From Acanthamoeba sp. SK_2022b (taxonomy: Eukaryota > Discosea > Longamoebia > Acanthamoebidae), in NCBI GenBank assembly GCA_027943245.1, contig JANDJZ010000011.1, positions 124,001 through 188,000 of the forward strand: a DNA stretch of 64,000 nucleotides, written 5' to 3'. The notes below the pieces were generated by a model. It saw nothing but the letters and a program-made list of their open reading frames with translations, had not been told where the DNA came from and searched no databases. The position numbers and the translations under genes are program-made. Positions 36,554 to 47,610 of the stretch are shown in pieces. Position 1 is the first letter of the stretch. The number at the start of each line of letters is the position of its first letter.

Positions 36554-39500
36554 CTATTCGCTGGCGGTGTTGCTGGCCTGCGGGGCCGGGTTGTCTGTTT
36601 GCTGCATGGTCGTCTGCGCATTCACCAGCACGCGCGAGAGCTCCTTCAACTTGATGGGCTGTCGGCACGACGACAACACGGTGAGGCGACCAACGAAAGC
36701 CAGTAATCGGCGGAGGAACAGTGCAGTGCGCGTACCTTGGGTAGATAGCCGTCCATGCCGACTTGGCGGCACTCCTTTCGCGTGCCGTACTGCAGGTCGG
36801 CCGTGCAGGCGATGATGTACGGCGGCGGGTTGCGCGTCCCGCTCTGCATCTGCTGCTCCTCCTTGATGGTGCGTGTCGCCGTGATGCCGTCCATCTCGGG
36901 CATGTGCAGGTCCTGTGTGGCCGTCCACAACGGCGGTAAGGTGTACTGTAAGCCTTCAGAGGGAGACGGCGAGGTTTGAGGAGGGGGAGAGGGGGCACCA
37001 TCAGAATGACAGAGAATGGCCTACCCTCGGCATTTGCAGCACGAACAGCGTCCACCGCTTTCTTGCCGTCACTCACCACCTGCGACCCCATTGCCGTGTA
37101 AGCCGCAAACGATGGCGCCCCGAAAGGCAAATGGGCAGGGACGGGGAGAGGAGGGGGTTACCGTGACTTCCGTGTGGCCGATGCGGCTGAGCAGCTTGCA
37201 GGCCACTTTCTGATTGATGGTGTTGTCCTCGGCCAGCAGTATCCGGTCGATGAGCGGGTACTGCTGGCTGTGCTCGCGCTGATGCCTCTCCGGGTCCTTG
37301 GGCGTCACCGCGGTCGAGTAGCGGCGCGGCCCGCGGCTCGGCTCGGGATGCGGCGGCGGGTAGTGCTGGGTGCCGGGCAGCCGCGGTGAGTCGAGCGGCG
37401 TGTGGGGCAGCGGCGTGATCGGCCGCAGGCGCGTCGGCAGCGAGTGCGTGTGTTGCGGGTGGATGTGCCGCCTCGCCGCTTCGTTGAGGTTGTTGTAGAG
37501 GAACACCGACGAGTGGGCCGGCGCAAGGGTGGATGCCTTCGAGGTGGATGCCGCCGCGGACGACGACGAAGATGAGGAAGCCGGCGGCGAAGCCTCGTTC
37601 GAATCGGCGACCGGTAAGCCCAGTCGCTCGATGTCATCGACGCCGATATCTGCCGCCATGTCCTTCAGCTCGCCGAGCGCCGAGCGCATCTGCAGCTCGG
37701 GGAGCAGCTGCTCGGCCTGCTGCCTGGCGTCGTTGCGGCGGTCGTTCTTCTCCAGCTGGCAGCACTTCTCGTAGTCGGGAACGGCGCCCTGCAGCTTGAT
37801 GCGGATGGTGAAGGTGAACATGCTTCCCTTGCCCTCCTCGCTGGTGAGCTCCATGTGGCCGCCCATCAGCTCGCACAGCCGCTTCGATATCACCAGCCCG
37901 AGCCCCGTGCCCTCGTATTTCCTGGTGGCCGACGAGTCCACCTGCGAGAACGGGTGGAACAGGCGGTCCTGCTTCTCCGCCGGGATGCCGATGCCCGTGT
38001 CGGCCACCTCGAATTGCAGCTGCGCATACTGGAAGAGAGAAAGGGAGGATCAGAGTGAGGGACAGTTGAGAGGGGGGGGGGTGTAGAGATGAGCTGCGAC
38101 AAAGCGGACACCTTTTCGTTGTCGTTTGTCTCCCAGGTCGAGTTGGTGCAGACGCGCAGCGTGATGCTGCCCTCGGGCGTGAACTTGAGCGCGTTGGAGA
38201 GCAGGTTGATCAACACCTGGCGCAGGTGTTGCTTGTCCCCAATCACGAACGACGGCACATTCGGATTGATGAGCGTGGACAGCGTGACCTTTTGGTGTCG
38301 ACCGGTCGTGTAGTTGGACATCAGCCCCATCAAATTGCGTATGCACTTGTAAAGGTCGAATGGACATTGCTGTGCAGCAGAATGTTCGTACGTATTCGTG
38401 GAGTGGCCGGAGCGTTAGAGGACAGGACACGACAAGTTGAGAGAGAGAGAGAGAGAGAGAGACGAGCGCACGTACATGGATCTCGGTCTTGCCGGCCTCG
38501 ATTTTGGAGAAGTCAAGGATATTGTTGAGCAGCGACAAGAGGGCCTTGGCTGACGACGAGATGATTTGCACGCAATCTCGCTGCTCTCGCGATATGTGCG
38601 AACCCTTGAGCACCTTGGTCATGCCGCAGATGGCGTTCATCGGCGTCCTGCAACCGCCACCGACCAAGGGGTGAGCAGCAAGGACACAGCGCACGCACAC
38701 TATCCAATGGTTTCTCGGCGTTTATGGGCTGCCGGTGTGGTGAGCAACGTGCCTGATCTCGTGGGACACCACGGCCAGAAACTCGGACTTGGCCTGAGAG
38801 TTCTGCTCGGCCTTTTCCTTGGCCCTTTCCAGCGCCAGGTTGCGCCACGCAAGCTTGCGCCCCTTGTTGGCTTGGCCCAGCAGATACGCGTGCTCCAGCC
38901 CGATGGCCACTGGATGGACGCGAGTGAAGCGGCGCAGGCGTGAGTCGACCGCGAACGTGGATTGCGGGTTTAGGGGAGGAGAAGGGAGGCTAACCTTGGG
39001 CCATGACCTCCTGTAGGAGAGTGATGTCGTCGTGCTGCCAAACCGGGGAGCCTTCACGAAGCTGGAGCACAACCACGACGTGAGATTCGTGCTGGTAAGG
39101 CACGGTGACACATAGGATCGACCCGATCCGCCTCTGTCGATAGTAGCTCACCAGGCCACCGTCCAGCGTGATGTCTGCCATTGTCGACAAAGAATGAGAG
39201 CTCTGTCATGGCCGGCAGCGTTAGAGCTGAGTAGCGATTGCGACACCGCGACAGATACCTGACGGCGTCGAGGAGGCTGAGGTGAGTCTTTCCATGCGTT
39301 CAAAGTCAATGACGATGGCTTCGTTATTCTCCAGCAACCTGTGTCGAGAGCGAGAGACGTGGGAAAAGAGAAGCCAAGGCATGATGAGACCGATGAGTGA
39401 GAGGGAGGTGAGAGAGAGATAGAACAGGCTGGACGTGCCCTGGGAGGAGATGCAGCATGGGCGCCTCGACCTGGAGGCACGCCTGCTTGTCGGTCTTGGG

Positions 39501-41178
39501 GCGGTCGGACGCCTGCCGGTTGTATTCGCTCAGCAGGCGCCACCTGTAGGGCTGGCTGTGTTGTCCTCTGTTGTTGGGGGAGTCGTTCTCCTCCTTTGCC
39601 TTGCCCTTGCCGTCGCTTTCGTTTTCATTCTCATTAACGTTCCTTGTTGCTTTGCCTTTGGCTTGGTGCTCCTCAACTTCAGGCGAACTCCCTGCCGATG
39701 GCGCCGCCCACAGGTACCGATCCCGAGCATCGCACCGGTATACGGAGCAGACGTCGGCGTCGAACACGTCGATGCACTGCGCTGCGGTCGCATTGCAGAT
39801 GTCTTGCAGCTTGAGAGATCTCCTAATCTCCTTTGTCACTCTCGATAGCACAAGCGATGTCTTGAACTGTTGGTTTGGGGAGGGATGCAGTGAGTTAATC
39901 ACGAAACATTCACATACACGCGCTGCGATCATGCGGTGAGAGGAGGCACCTGGGCTTGAAGCCTGCGCTGAGCGTCCTTGCGTTCGGTGATCTCCTTCTC
40001 CAGCTGGACGGGTGACGGTATGGCCAGCGCGAGCGGAATGAGCTTGTACACGGCGATGGCAGTTGCGTAGCTGATGCCTGCCGTGATGATTTTCATTATC
40101 ACCTGCAGCAATCTCAACTGCACTCGGCACACAACACACACGCACAAGAGGGGTGAGCGCTGAGGAGGACACCAGCCACGCGAATGATGCCGTGCGCTCG
40201 TACGTCGAACCACAGGCACATGGCCGAGACCAGATGCGTGAGACCGCAGCACACGATGAAGGCGCCAAACATCCAGACCGTCCACACGTTGGGATCGATG
40301 TCCTGCGCGTGCCGAGTTGTTTGAGACAACAAAAAAGCGTGCAGAAGAGGTAGGTCACAGGCCAATGTACCCCACGCTTGAGAACGACCGTGAAGATGGC
40401 GCCAGGGATGAAGAAGTAAGACACGGCGATGACCGCATCCGAGTAGGAAAGTAAGAAGGACAACAGAGGCGACCCATGCACGCCTACCCCCAGGAGAAGG
40501 TGAGCAGAACCAGAGCGGATTGGAACTTTGTGGGGGGGGGCTAACCTGATCCTTGTGCGAAGATCACGAAAACAAAGAAGATGAAGAGGGCAGAGGGAAG
40601 CGCTCCACTAATCACGTATCCCCACTTCGGGCTGCACGAATTAAGAGGTGCAAAATCGGTGAAAGGCACCAGCGATTTGCACAACTGCTTTGATCAAGTC
40701 GAAGAAAGAACGGAACAACTCTCCTCCCGCTGGCGCTCTCGAAAAAAGAAAGGTGAGCGAGTGCCCGCAGGCGGAGGTAGGGAAAATACCTTGGTAGGTG
40801 CTGCCAACCACCGGAGGGGACGGGGGCAGATGAAGGGGAAGAAGATGGAGGCTCGTCACTGGCAAGGCGCCCTTCCAGGTCATGGTTTCCTTCCTGCCGG
40901 TCCCTCTCGTGCTGCAGATCTTCTAACCCAATGCCACTGTCCGGCCATTTCGCAAGCAATGAGTAGCGGGCGCTTGTGCTCTCACCCATGTGCTTTCTCA
41001 CCAATCCGCTTCCTTCTCTTACTTCTTGTTCTTCTTCTTCGTCGTCCTTAGTTCGGTTCTTTCTTTGCCGCAGACACTGGGCAGGGGACCGCAGGCTGTC
41101 ACTTCCCCGCAGGTTCAGCTCCTCAGCGTCAAGCTCGCCGGACTCCGCGGAAGTACCCATGGTCGGATGGCCTTTCAT
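36554..41178 (-). CDS. Ethylene-receptor-like hybrid histidine kinase (ethylene-binding TMs, GAF, HisKA, HATPase, REC)
   Basis: Start ATG at 41178, giving an acidic, Ser-rich N-terminal region of about 130 residues not present in ETR1. A hydrophobic helix follows (SGALPSALFIFFVFVIF), then the ethylene-binding module: SDAVIAVSYFFIPG (Asp and Tyr), FGAFIVCCGLTHL (CxxxH, copper ligands) and a third helix (AGISYATAIAVYKLIPLAL), about 40460-40000. A coiled linker, then a GAF domain (about 39860-38990, with a Lys/Asn-rich insertion). HisKA has the H box SHEIRTPMNAICGM (38770-38600). HATPase N, G1 and G2 boxes lie about 38220-37790 (NLLSNALKF, DTGIGIP, GTGLGLVIS). A long Ser/Pro-rich linker precedes a C-terminal receiver (LLAEDNTINQKVA, DLHMPEMDG, acceptor Asp, about 37240-36750). 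Stop at 36554. The whole reads as a phosphorelay sensor in an internal or plasma membrane. Confidence 0.93.
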
Positions 41179-41783
41179 TTGTAGGAAAGAGCCACAGGCC
41201 AAGCTGACCCTCGGTGATGTCCAGTGAACAGCTTCCCGATTGGGAAGGGCGCAGCAGCACTGCCGACACTAGCTTTTCCGGCGGAAATACGCCGGAAGCG
41301 AAGAGGCGCGCCATGGGCTCGTTTAGCGCGACACGTCTTCCGCTTCCTTAAGGACAAGCCACGCAGGGTGCTTTATGTCCGCTTGCAACTCCCTGCCCCT
41401 TCTCACTCGAGAAAGGAAGAAACCAGCAGCGTGTGGGCAGGTATGTTGGCCTACCCACACCCACCTGCGAAGGTGGTGGTGCTAAAGTCTCGTTCTTTTT
41501 TCTTTTTTTTAATGTGAAACTTTTATTATTTGGTCAACTACAACCATCTGCCGATATCACATCTGCATTCACATTCGTGCACGGATTTTGCCTGACGGTG
41601 TGCTCGCAGGCGATCTCTTTCTCTGTAGAGCAGGCGCGTTGCGTGCATCATAAAATCGCCGAGACGAGGAAAACTGCCGGCCTGTTGCGTGCAGGGCGAC
41701 AAGATCTCGCATAGATTAGAAGGCTGTGGAAGGCGACCTAGCTGCACAACCATCATTTGCCAGGAACTGGCGTGAGGACGAAG
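41179..41783. promoter_or_regulatory. Divergent region, hybrid kinase / SMP protein
   Basis: About 600 bases between two start codons. It contains a GC-rich part (41220-41400), a T-rich tract (about 41495-41515) and an AT-rich segment before the SMP gene. No RNA or coding exon recognised. Confidence 0.35.
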
Positions 41784-43214
41784 ATGGCGGCGTTTACGAC
41801 ATTAGTGTTCTTCCTGGCCGCGTTCCTGCTGGGTGCCTTCACGGTGCTCATCGTGGGCGTTGCAGTGATCTACCACTACCTATCTCTCCTCAACTCCACC
41901 AAGACCGACACAGATGCTCGCACAACCGCTGCATCCAAAGGGGGGCAAAGCTTGAGCGGATCAGGTGAGCATCCTGCCCTCGATGGCATTAGCACTGATG
42001 AGAAAGCGGTACGTCCACCCATCCTTTTGTATTTGTGCAATCTTCTCTTCTGTGGTGATTGCCTTGATTCTCCCTCGATTCTGCTCCCATCTTCGGCTGC
42101 CTCCCTGAACCACGTTTTATTTATTGACACACCACCCCACTGTCCCCCAGACAAAGCAAGCGTTGGCTAATATATCCTCTCTCTCTCTCTCTCTCTGCCC
42201 GTGGCATGCAGCTTGGCGGCTATGCCAAGTTCTTGACCCCAGCACAGTACGCTATGATTTCCCGTGACTCCTTCCCCATGATGCTGGGCAGGTACACGCT
42301 TTCTCTCTCTTTCTGGCGTTCTTGCGTGCTGATTGCGTCGTGATTGTGTGTGCAGGTCTAGCGGTGTGCTGCGCAATGCCACATGGCAGTACAGCATCAT
42401 TCGAGGCAACATGCTCTTCAAATACAAAGACAAAGGGGTACGCCCGTGCAGTCCTTCGGAACTCGCTTGCATGATTGTTTATTATTTATAAAGATTTTTA
42501 TTATTTTATAAAGATTTTTAATTCTCGCAATAGAACAATGTAGCGCAGGTGATTTGCCTCAACGGGTGCACGGTGGAAGCCACATCCAGCAACTGGTCGA
42601 AGAAGGACACCGCCATAAAGCTTTCGGTACACAGACTCTTAGACGCTTCCTGCAAGCCCGCCCACCCCTCAAGGGTGTCTCATTGCCGTGCACTGGTCTG
42701 TGTTGCCCCTTGGCACTCCAGCATCCCGAGCACGAGCTCTTCGGCGACAATCAAAAGGACACGTTCATGCTCTTCCCGAACGGCAAGGAGTTCGAGCTCT
42801 GGTTCTACGCACTGCAGCGCGCCGCCTCTCTCTCCACGAACGTACGCACTATGCCCCCTCCCCTCCACGAATTAAGTTCGTCGCCGTGGCCCACCATTAT
42901 CTGTAATGCTCATCTCGATATGCACCTCTGCCCCCCCCCCGAACAACAGCTGGCCAAGTACCAGCAGGAGGACGCCAGGATCAACTCCTACTTTTCCCAG
43001 TATCACAACATCCTCATGAACCCAGGTGCGATTCGCGCACGGCTTGACCAGCACCCGGCCTGCCGCTGCTGTGGCCACTGCGCCGACTAATGTGTGGGCG
43101 ACGTGTTTGGTTGGTCTCGAAACAGACACGCCGAACGACGGGGCCTGGTGTAACGCCATCCTGGCTCGCTTTTGGTGGTGCGTGCCGACGTGCCCAGGAG
43201 CTTAGCGCGTTGCT

Positions 43215-43292
<78 letters not shown>

Positions 43293-44070
43293 CCATTGCG
43301 CTGTCATGCCGACCATAACAGGAACTTCCAAGGTAGCAAAGGCTTCAACAGCTTTCTCAGCCAGGGCCTCTGCCAGCGCATCACCAAAATGACCGACTTC
43401 CCGGGCTTCATCGTACGTTCATTGCTTGCCCCGCGCGCGCGTCGCCTCCGCTTCGCCTGCTCGCTCATGTGGTATTTGTGGGGGGCATACGCACTGCGCA
43501 GGAGAGCATGGTGTTAGAGAACATGTCGCTCGGCACCAGCTTGCCGATGGTGTCCAACGCCAGTCTCTACTCCATCACCGAACAAGGCGGCGTGGTACGC
43601 GTACTGGACGTCTTTTGTTTGTGCCCCCCGCGCCCCACACCTGGTGACGCCCATCGCCAACGACACACGCAGATTGTCGACATGGACGTCGTGTACCACA
43701 CCGGTTTCGAGATGACCATCGGCATCATGACCTCGATCCAGCTGCCCGGTGCCTCAGTCAAGGTCCCTGCGTCGGCCTACATGCAAATTAAGCGTCTCTC
43801 TGGCCGGGTACACGACCGCTTCTCTCTCCCTCCTCTTCCTCTCTCTCTCTCTCTCTCTCTGCCTACACACGACTGCCCACTGATTTGCTTTCCTCCCCCC
43901 GCTGGTGCAGATGCGCATGCAAATCAATCCGCCTCCGTGCGACAGGTTCTGGATCGGCTTCCACGAGAACCCCACCTTTGACATCCACGCCGGTAGGCTG
44001 CCCCTTTCTCCCAAGGAAAAAACACCCCCTCCGCTCATTCGCTCCGGTGTCCTCGCTCATTCGTTCACCC

Positions 44071-44140
<70 letters not shown>

Positions 44141-44594
44141 TGCGAACAGAAACGTCAATCGCCTCCGATTCCATCTTGCCCAACATGGTGCAGATGGCCA
44201 ACAGCATCATGAAGGTTTGCCTCTCCCCCGCGTTACCCGCTCGATGCCAAGAGGATTACAGCAGCTGACCAGGAGGCGCGCGGGCTGCAGAAAATGGACG
44301 TGACCAACCTCATCGTGAACAAGCTGCAAGCGCACATCATCAACGAGACCATGGTCTTGCCCAACATGGACGAGTGGCCCATGCCCTACTGGCCCGAGAG
44401 CTACGACCCTGCCGGTACCGCTCCCGCTCTTCACTCGCTTGTCCCTGCGCGCGTGCGTGCCCGGTGCGGTGTGGTGATGTCGACAAGAAAAGGTCGGTCC
44501 CACAATGCGGGAGCGAGGGGCGGGGAGAGGGGAAGAAAGAGGCGCGGGCGGCGGTGACGAAAGGTGGACCTCCCGCAAGGGAGGATCCATCTGT

Positions 44595-44626
<32 letters not shown>

Positions 44627-45499
44627 GGCCCCTGCGCAAGGATGACACGCAAAATCGAGAAGATACCCAACTTTTTTTGCTACTGCCTCTCCACCTCACC
44701 CGTGTGCTTCAACCTCTTCTCTCTCTCTCTCTCTCTCTGCATTTGTTCTTGAAGAGGGGCAGGACGGCCGCCCGCACCTCATCTACCAGAGGCCAGAGAA
44801 GGCGGACCAGCCGGAGCTGAAGAAACGCAAGAGCCTCCTCAAGGCCTTCTCCTTCATCGACATCTCTCCCGACGGTACGGGATGCTCCCACCCACCCACC
44901 CCTCACGTCTGCCCTTGGCGTGCGCGGCTGACGTGGTCCATTGAAATGAAAGGCATCAGCGTCATGGGCACTCCGCTGGTCAAGTCGACGAAGGAGAAGG
45001 AGAGGAACAAGGAGAAGGAGAAGGAGAAGGCGAGGGAGAAGGAGGAGCGGAAGAGGGAGAAGCGGCTCGCGAAGGATCAGGAGCGCGAGCTGCAGCTGGT
45101 GCCCGTGGAGGGCGTGGCCTCCTCGGAGAAGGGCAAGGAGCGCGAGATCGAGCCCGCGCAGAGGGAGAGCTCGCGCGAGCAGGACCTCCTCAGGCCCACC
45201 GTCGCACTTCAACGCAGCATGGAGAGGGAGGCCGAGATGCTCCGGGAGCGACTGAGGGAGCAGGACCGGGCCAACGGCGTCGACCCCCGGGAGAAGTACA
45301 GGAGCAAGGAGGGCAAACGCTGGTCTCTCACAAACCTTCGTCGGAGTCACGTACGCGATCTCCTTCCCCACCTGGCGGTCGTTGTGGTCGTCGTCGTCGT
45401 GTTCACCATAGAGTAGGAAGCAATCGGCTCACCGCTGTTTGCCCCATTGCGCTCAAACAGGAGAAGCAGAGGGAGAAGGAGAAGTCGAAGGACCTCTGA
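41784..45499 (+). CDS. TEX2/Nvj2-type SMP-domain lipid-transfer protein
   Basis: SMP proteins move lipids between membranes at organelle contact sites. The ATG at 41784 opens an N-terminal TM anchor (VFFLAAFLLGAFTVLIVGVAVIY). A PH-like region follows (about 42210-42840: NMLFKYKDKG, QVICLNGCTVEA, HELFGDN..TFMLFPNGKEFELW). The SMP domain spans about 43140-44400 (AWCNAILARFW, LCQRITKMTDFP, ENMSLGTSLPMVSN, VVYHTGFEMTIG, IMTSIQLPGA, RFWIGFHENP, SILPNMVQMANSIM). The order TM-PH-SMP is that of TEX2 and yeast Nvj2. The C-terminal part is Lys/Glu/Arg-rich, predicted coiled coil or disordered (about 44980-45350), and ends KEKSKDL at 45499. The gene has more than a dozen introns with CT, CA and GT repeats; one intron holds a U6 snRNA gene. 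Some small exon boundaries are uncertain. Confidence 0.85.
43238..43290 (+). repeat. (AC)n microsatellite preceded by (CT)n, in an intron of the SMP gene
   Basis: About 26 AC units, directly after a CT repeat (about 43216-43238), just upstream of an intron acceptor. Confidence 0.95.
44072..44138 (+). repeat. (CA)n microsatellite in an intron of the SMP gene
   Basis: More than 30 uninterrupted CA units, the second long CA repeat in this gene. Confidence 0.95.
44566..44678 (+). ncRNA. RNU6: U6 spliceosomal snRNA, nested in an intron
   Basis: The core U6 sequence is unmistakable: AAAATTGGAACGATACAGAG (44596-44615) with the ACAGAGA box at 44610-44616, then the AGC triad region GATTAGCATGG and the internal stem-loop CCCCTGCGCAAGGATGACACGC (44629-44650, the strands of the U6 ISL). 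The 5' stem is a perfect hairpin GGACCTCCC-GCAA-GGGAGG-(A)-TCC at 44566-44588. The 3' part (AAATCGAGAAG) resembles plant and amoebozoan U6. A run of seven T at 44672-44678 is a Pol III terminator. It lies, in the same direction, within the SMP-gene intron between about 44413 and 44753. No TATA box is evident just upstream, so independent transcription is not proven. Length about 112 bases, normal. Confidence 0.95.
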
Positions 45500-45775
45500 G
45501 AGGGATGCACGTGCGAGGGAGAGAGAAGCAGGCCACCACCACTACGGCTGACTTCTTCGGGGAGAGGACTCCAACTCGCGGAGCCCTCGCCCCCCAGGCG
45601 ACGAGACCCTGCGGGGAAGCATGGCCTCATGTCTCCCGATCCTGCCGCCCCCACCGCCGTCGTTCGGCCACCACAAGGCAGCAGCAAGGCACGCGCACGT
45701 GCTTGTTATACGTGTAAATAAAGCATCGACACTCTCCCCTTCTCGCCTCTCTCTCTCTCTCTCTCGTGTGGTGTC
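45500..45775. other. Convergent intergenic region, SMP / APMAP-like
   Basis: About 275 bases between stop codons. AAATAAAG near 45716 may be the polyadenylation signal of the SMP gene; a CT repeat lies just after it (about 45748-45765). Confidence 0.45.
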
Positions 45776-47427
45776 TCAGTCTTGGAGCTTGATGCGTGCG
45801 AGGAACGGGTTGGTGAAGGAGCCCATGTAGAGGTGGCCCTTCCACTCCTCGGCCTCGCTAAGCCACGCCGTCCTGCCCTCCGGGTCGTGGTAGCCCTCCA
45901 GCACGTGGCCGTTCTGGTCGAGCTCGATCACCATCCCGTACTTGGGCGTGAAGCGAAGAAGGATCTGCACACGCACACAACGGCCCAGCGGTCAGGCACG
46001 AAGCACGTGGGAGGAGCACGCTGTACTTACCCAGGAGGCCCATCGGCGGGGTATCAGGAACGCGAGGAGGTCGCGCAGACGTGGACGCGACGACAGGAAG
46101 TCCAAGAGGGCAAAGGGCTGCGTACGCTTCGCCCCCACGCCGATCAGGTAGTGCCCTGGCACGCACGCATAGGGAGAGGGGATGGTTAGGCGCTCTCTCT
46201 CTCTCTCTCTCTTTACCGTGGCCGCGCGAAAGCGTGTCCGAAACCCACCCGTGCGATGCATGCTGCGAATGTTGTCGGGCGTGCCGGGCAGGTTTTCGGC
46301 AAACACCTCCACCTGTCCTCGCTTGGGGCCACGGAAGTAGTATCTGCGCCTCAATGTGAGGAGACACTCGCACGGAAGGAGGTAAGGGGGGTGGCGGACC
46401 TGATGACCCTGAAGAGGGTGAGCTCGTTGACCAGGAGGCTGTCGCCATCGGCGTGAGGGCAAACGCCGTTGGGGAAGTGGAGGCCCGTGAGCACCACCTC
46501 GACCGAGCCGTTGGATGGGTGGTAGGCCAGTAGGCGTCCATTACCGCCCATGTCGAGCACCTCGAAGAAGACGTCGCGGCGCTGGTACTTGTGCGTAGAG
46601 TCGGTGAGCAGGAGCGTGCCCTCCCCGTCGGGCAACACGGCCATATCGTTGGGAAAGCTCAGCTCGCCGCCGTCGATCAGCACTCGCCTCTCCTCGCCCG
46701 ACGAAGAGAAGGACAGCAACCCTGTTCAAGAGCGCACAGGTCACAGAGGGCTGTGAGATAAATAGAAAAGGATTGGAAATAACGCCCCAACCTCGATAGG
46801 CATCGATGACAACGAGATGTCCGTCGGCGTCGAACTTGAGGCCAAGCGGCCGGCCGCACCTAGGCTCGACCTGATGCGCCGCCACGGGAACAGCCCGCCA
46901 CGTCAGTTCTTGGATCACAACAGTGCCAGTGCGTGGGGGGGGGCGTGCCTCGTAGGCGCCGCACTCGGGCAGGTCCTCCCCGGTGCGGGCGAAGAGCTCG
47001 TAGCGGTCGGACGCCCCGTCCCACCGCACGATCCGTCCGTCGGCGAGTCCTGCAGCGGCAGTTGCCGCACTGTCAGGCCAACCTCCGCCCACGTTATCTG
47101 CCCAACCATAAGCGGCTTACCAGTGTACATGCGGTCTTGGTCATCGAACGCAAACGACTCAGGGCCTGACCAGACCACGTAAGTGTGCAGGCGGGTACCC
47201 GCTCGCGTGAGTGCCCATAGCCAGGAAGAGGGGAGGGGGGGGGGGCGAGCACCTATCCAGTCGTTGAGAAAGAGGTGCTGGGCGTGGGCGATGCGTTGGT
47301 TGGGGTGCAGGGTGGGGAGAGGGGGCAGCTGCACCAGCGCCCCTTGGCGTGGCACGCCCCATTCAAACGCCACCCACAGTGCCAGCGCTACGCCCAGCAC
47401 CGCCGTAGCCGCACGCCAGTGCCCCAT
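45776..47427 (-). CDS. APMAP / strictosidine-synthase-like six-bladed propeller, membrane-anchored
   Basis: Start ATG at 47427; a TM anchor follows (ATAVLGVALALWVAFEWGV), then the lumenal/extracellular propeller. Readable blades include PESFAFDDQDRMYTG, LADGRIVRWDG, GRPLGLKFDADGHLVVIDAYRG, SFPNDMAVLPDG, LLTDSTHKYQRRDV, GRLLAYHPSNGSVEVVLTGL, FPNGVCPHADGDSLLVNEL, YYFRGPKRGQVEVFAENLPGTPDN and GMVIELDQNGHVLEGYHDPEG. The NG and PDN pieces are typical of APMAP-type proteins, which are weak arylesterases of unsettled physiological role in animals. Stop at 45776, ending ARIKLQD. At least six introns. Function here is not determined; SMP-30/gluconolactonase-like is the fold. Confidence 0.88.
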
Positions 47428-47610
47428 TTCCGTGGTTGTGCGCTCCGTAAAAAGTACCTTGCGCCTGTAGAATTCAGGCGCTTGTTGTTACTGCTGCTGC
47501 GTTGTTTATTTACGATGTAGTACACTGTAACCCGGAGGGAGGGAAACGATAAAGGTGGTCTTCATCCTCTGAGAGCACTGGCGCTGGTTTGAGATGAGGC
47601 GACACTGACT

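Noticed and set aside
43216..44138. Possible CRISPR-like or tandem array
   Set aside because: The repeats are simple dinucleotides without spacers, inside introns.
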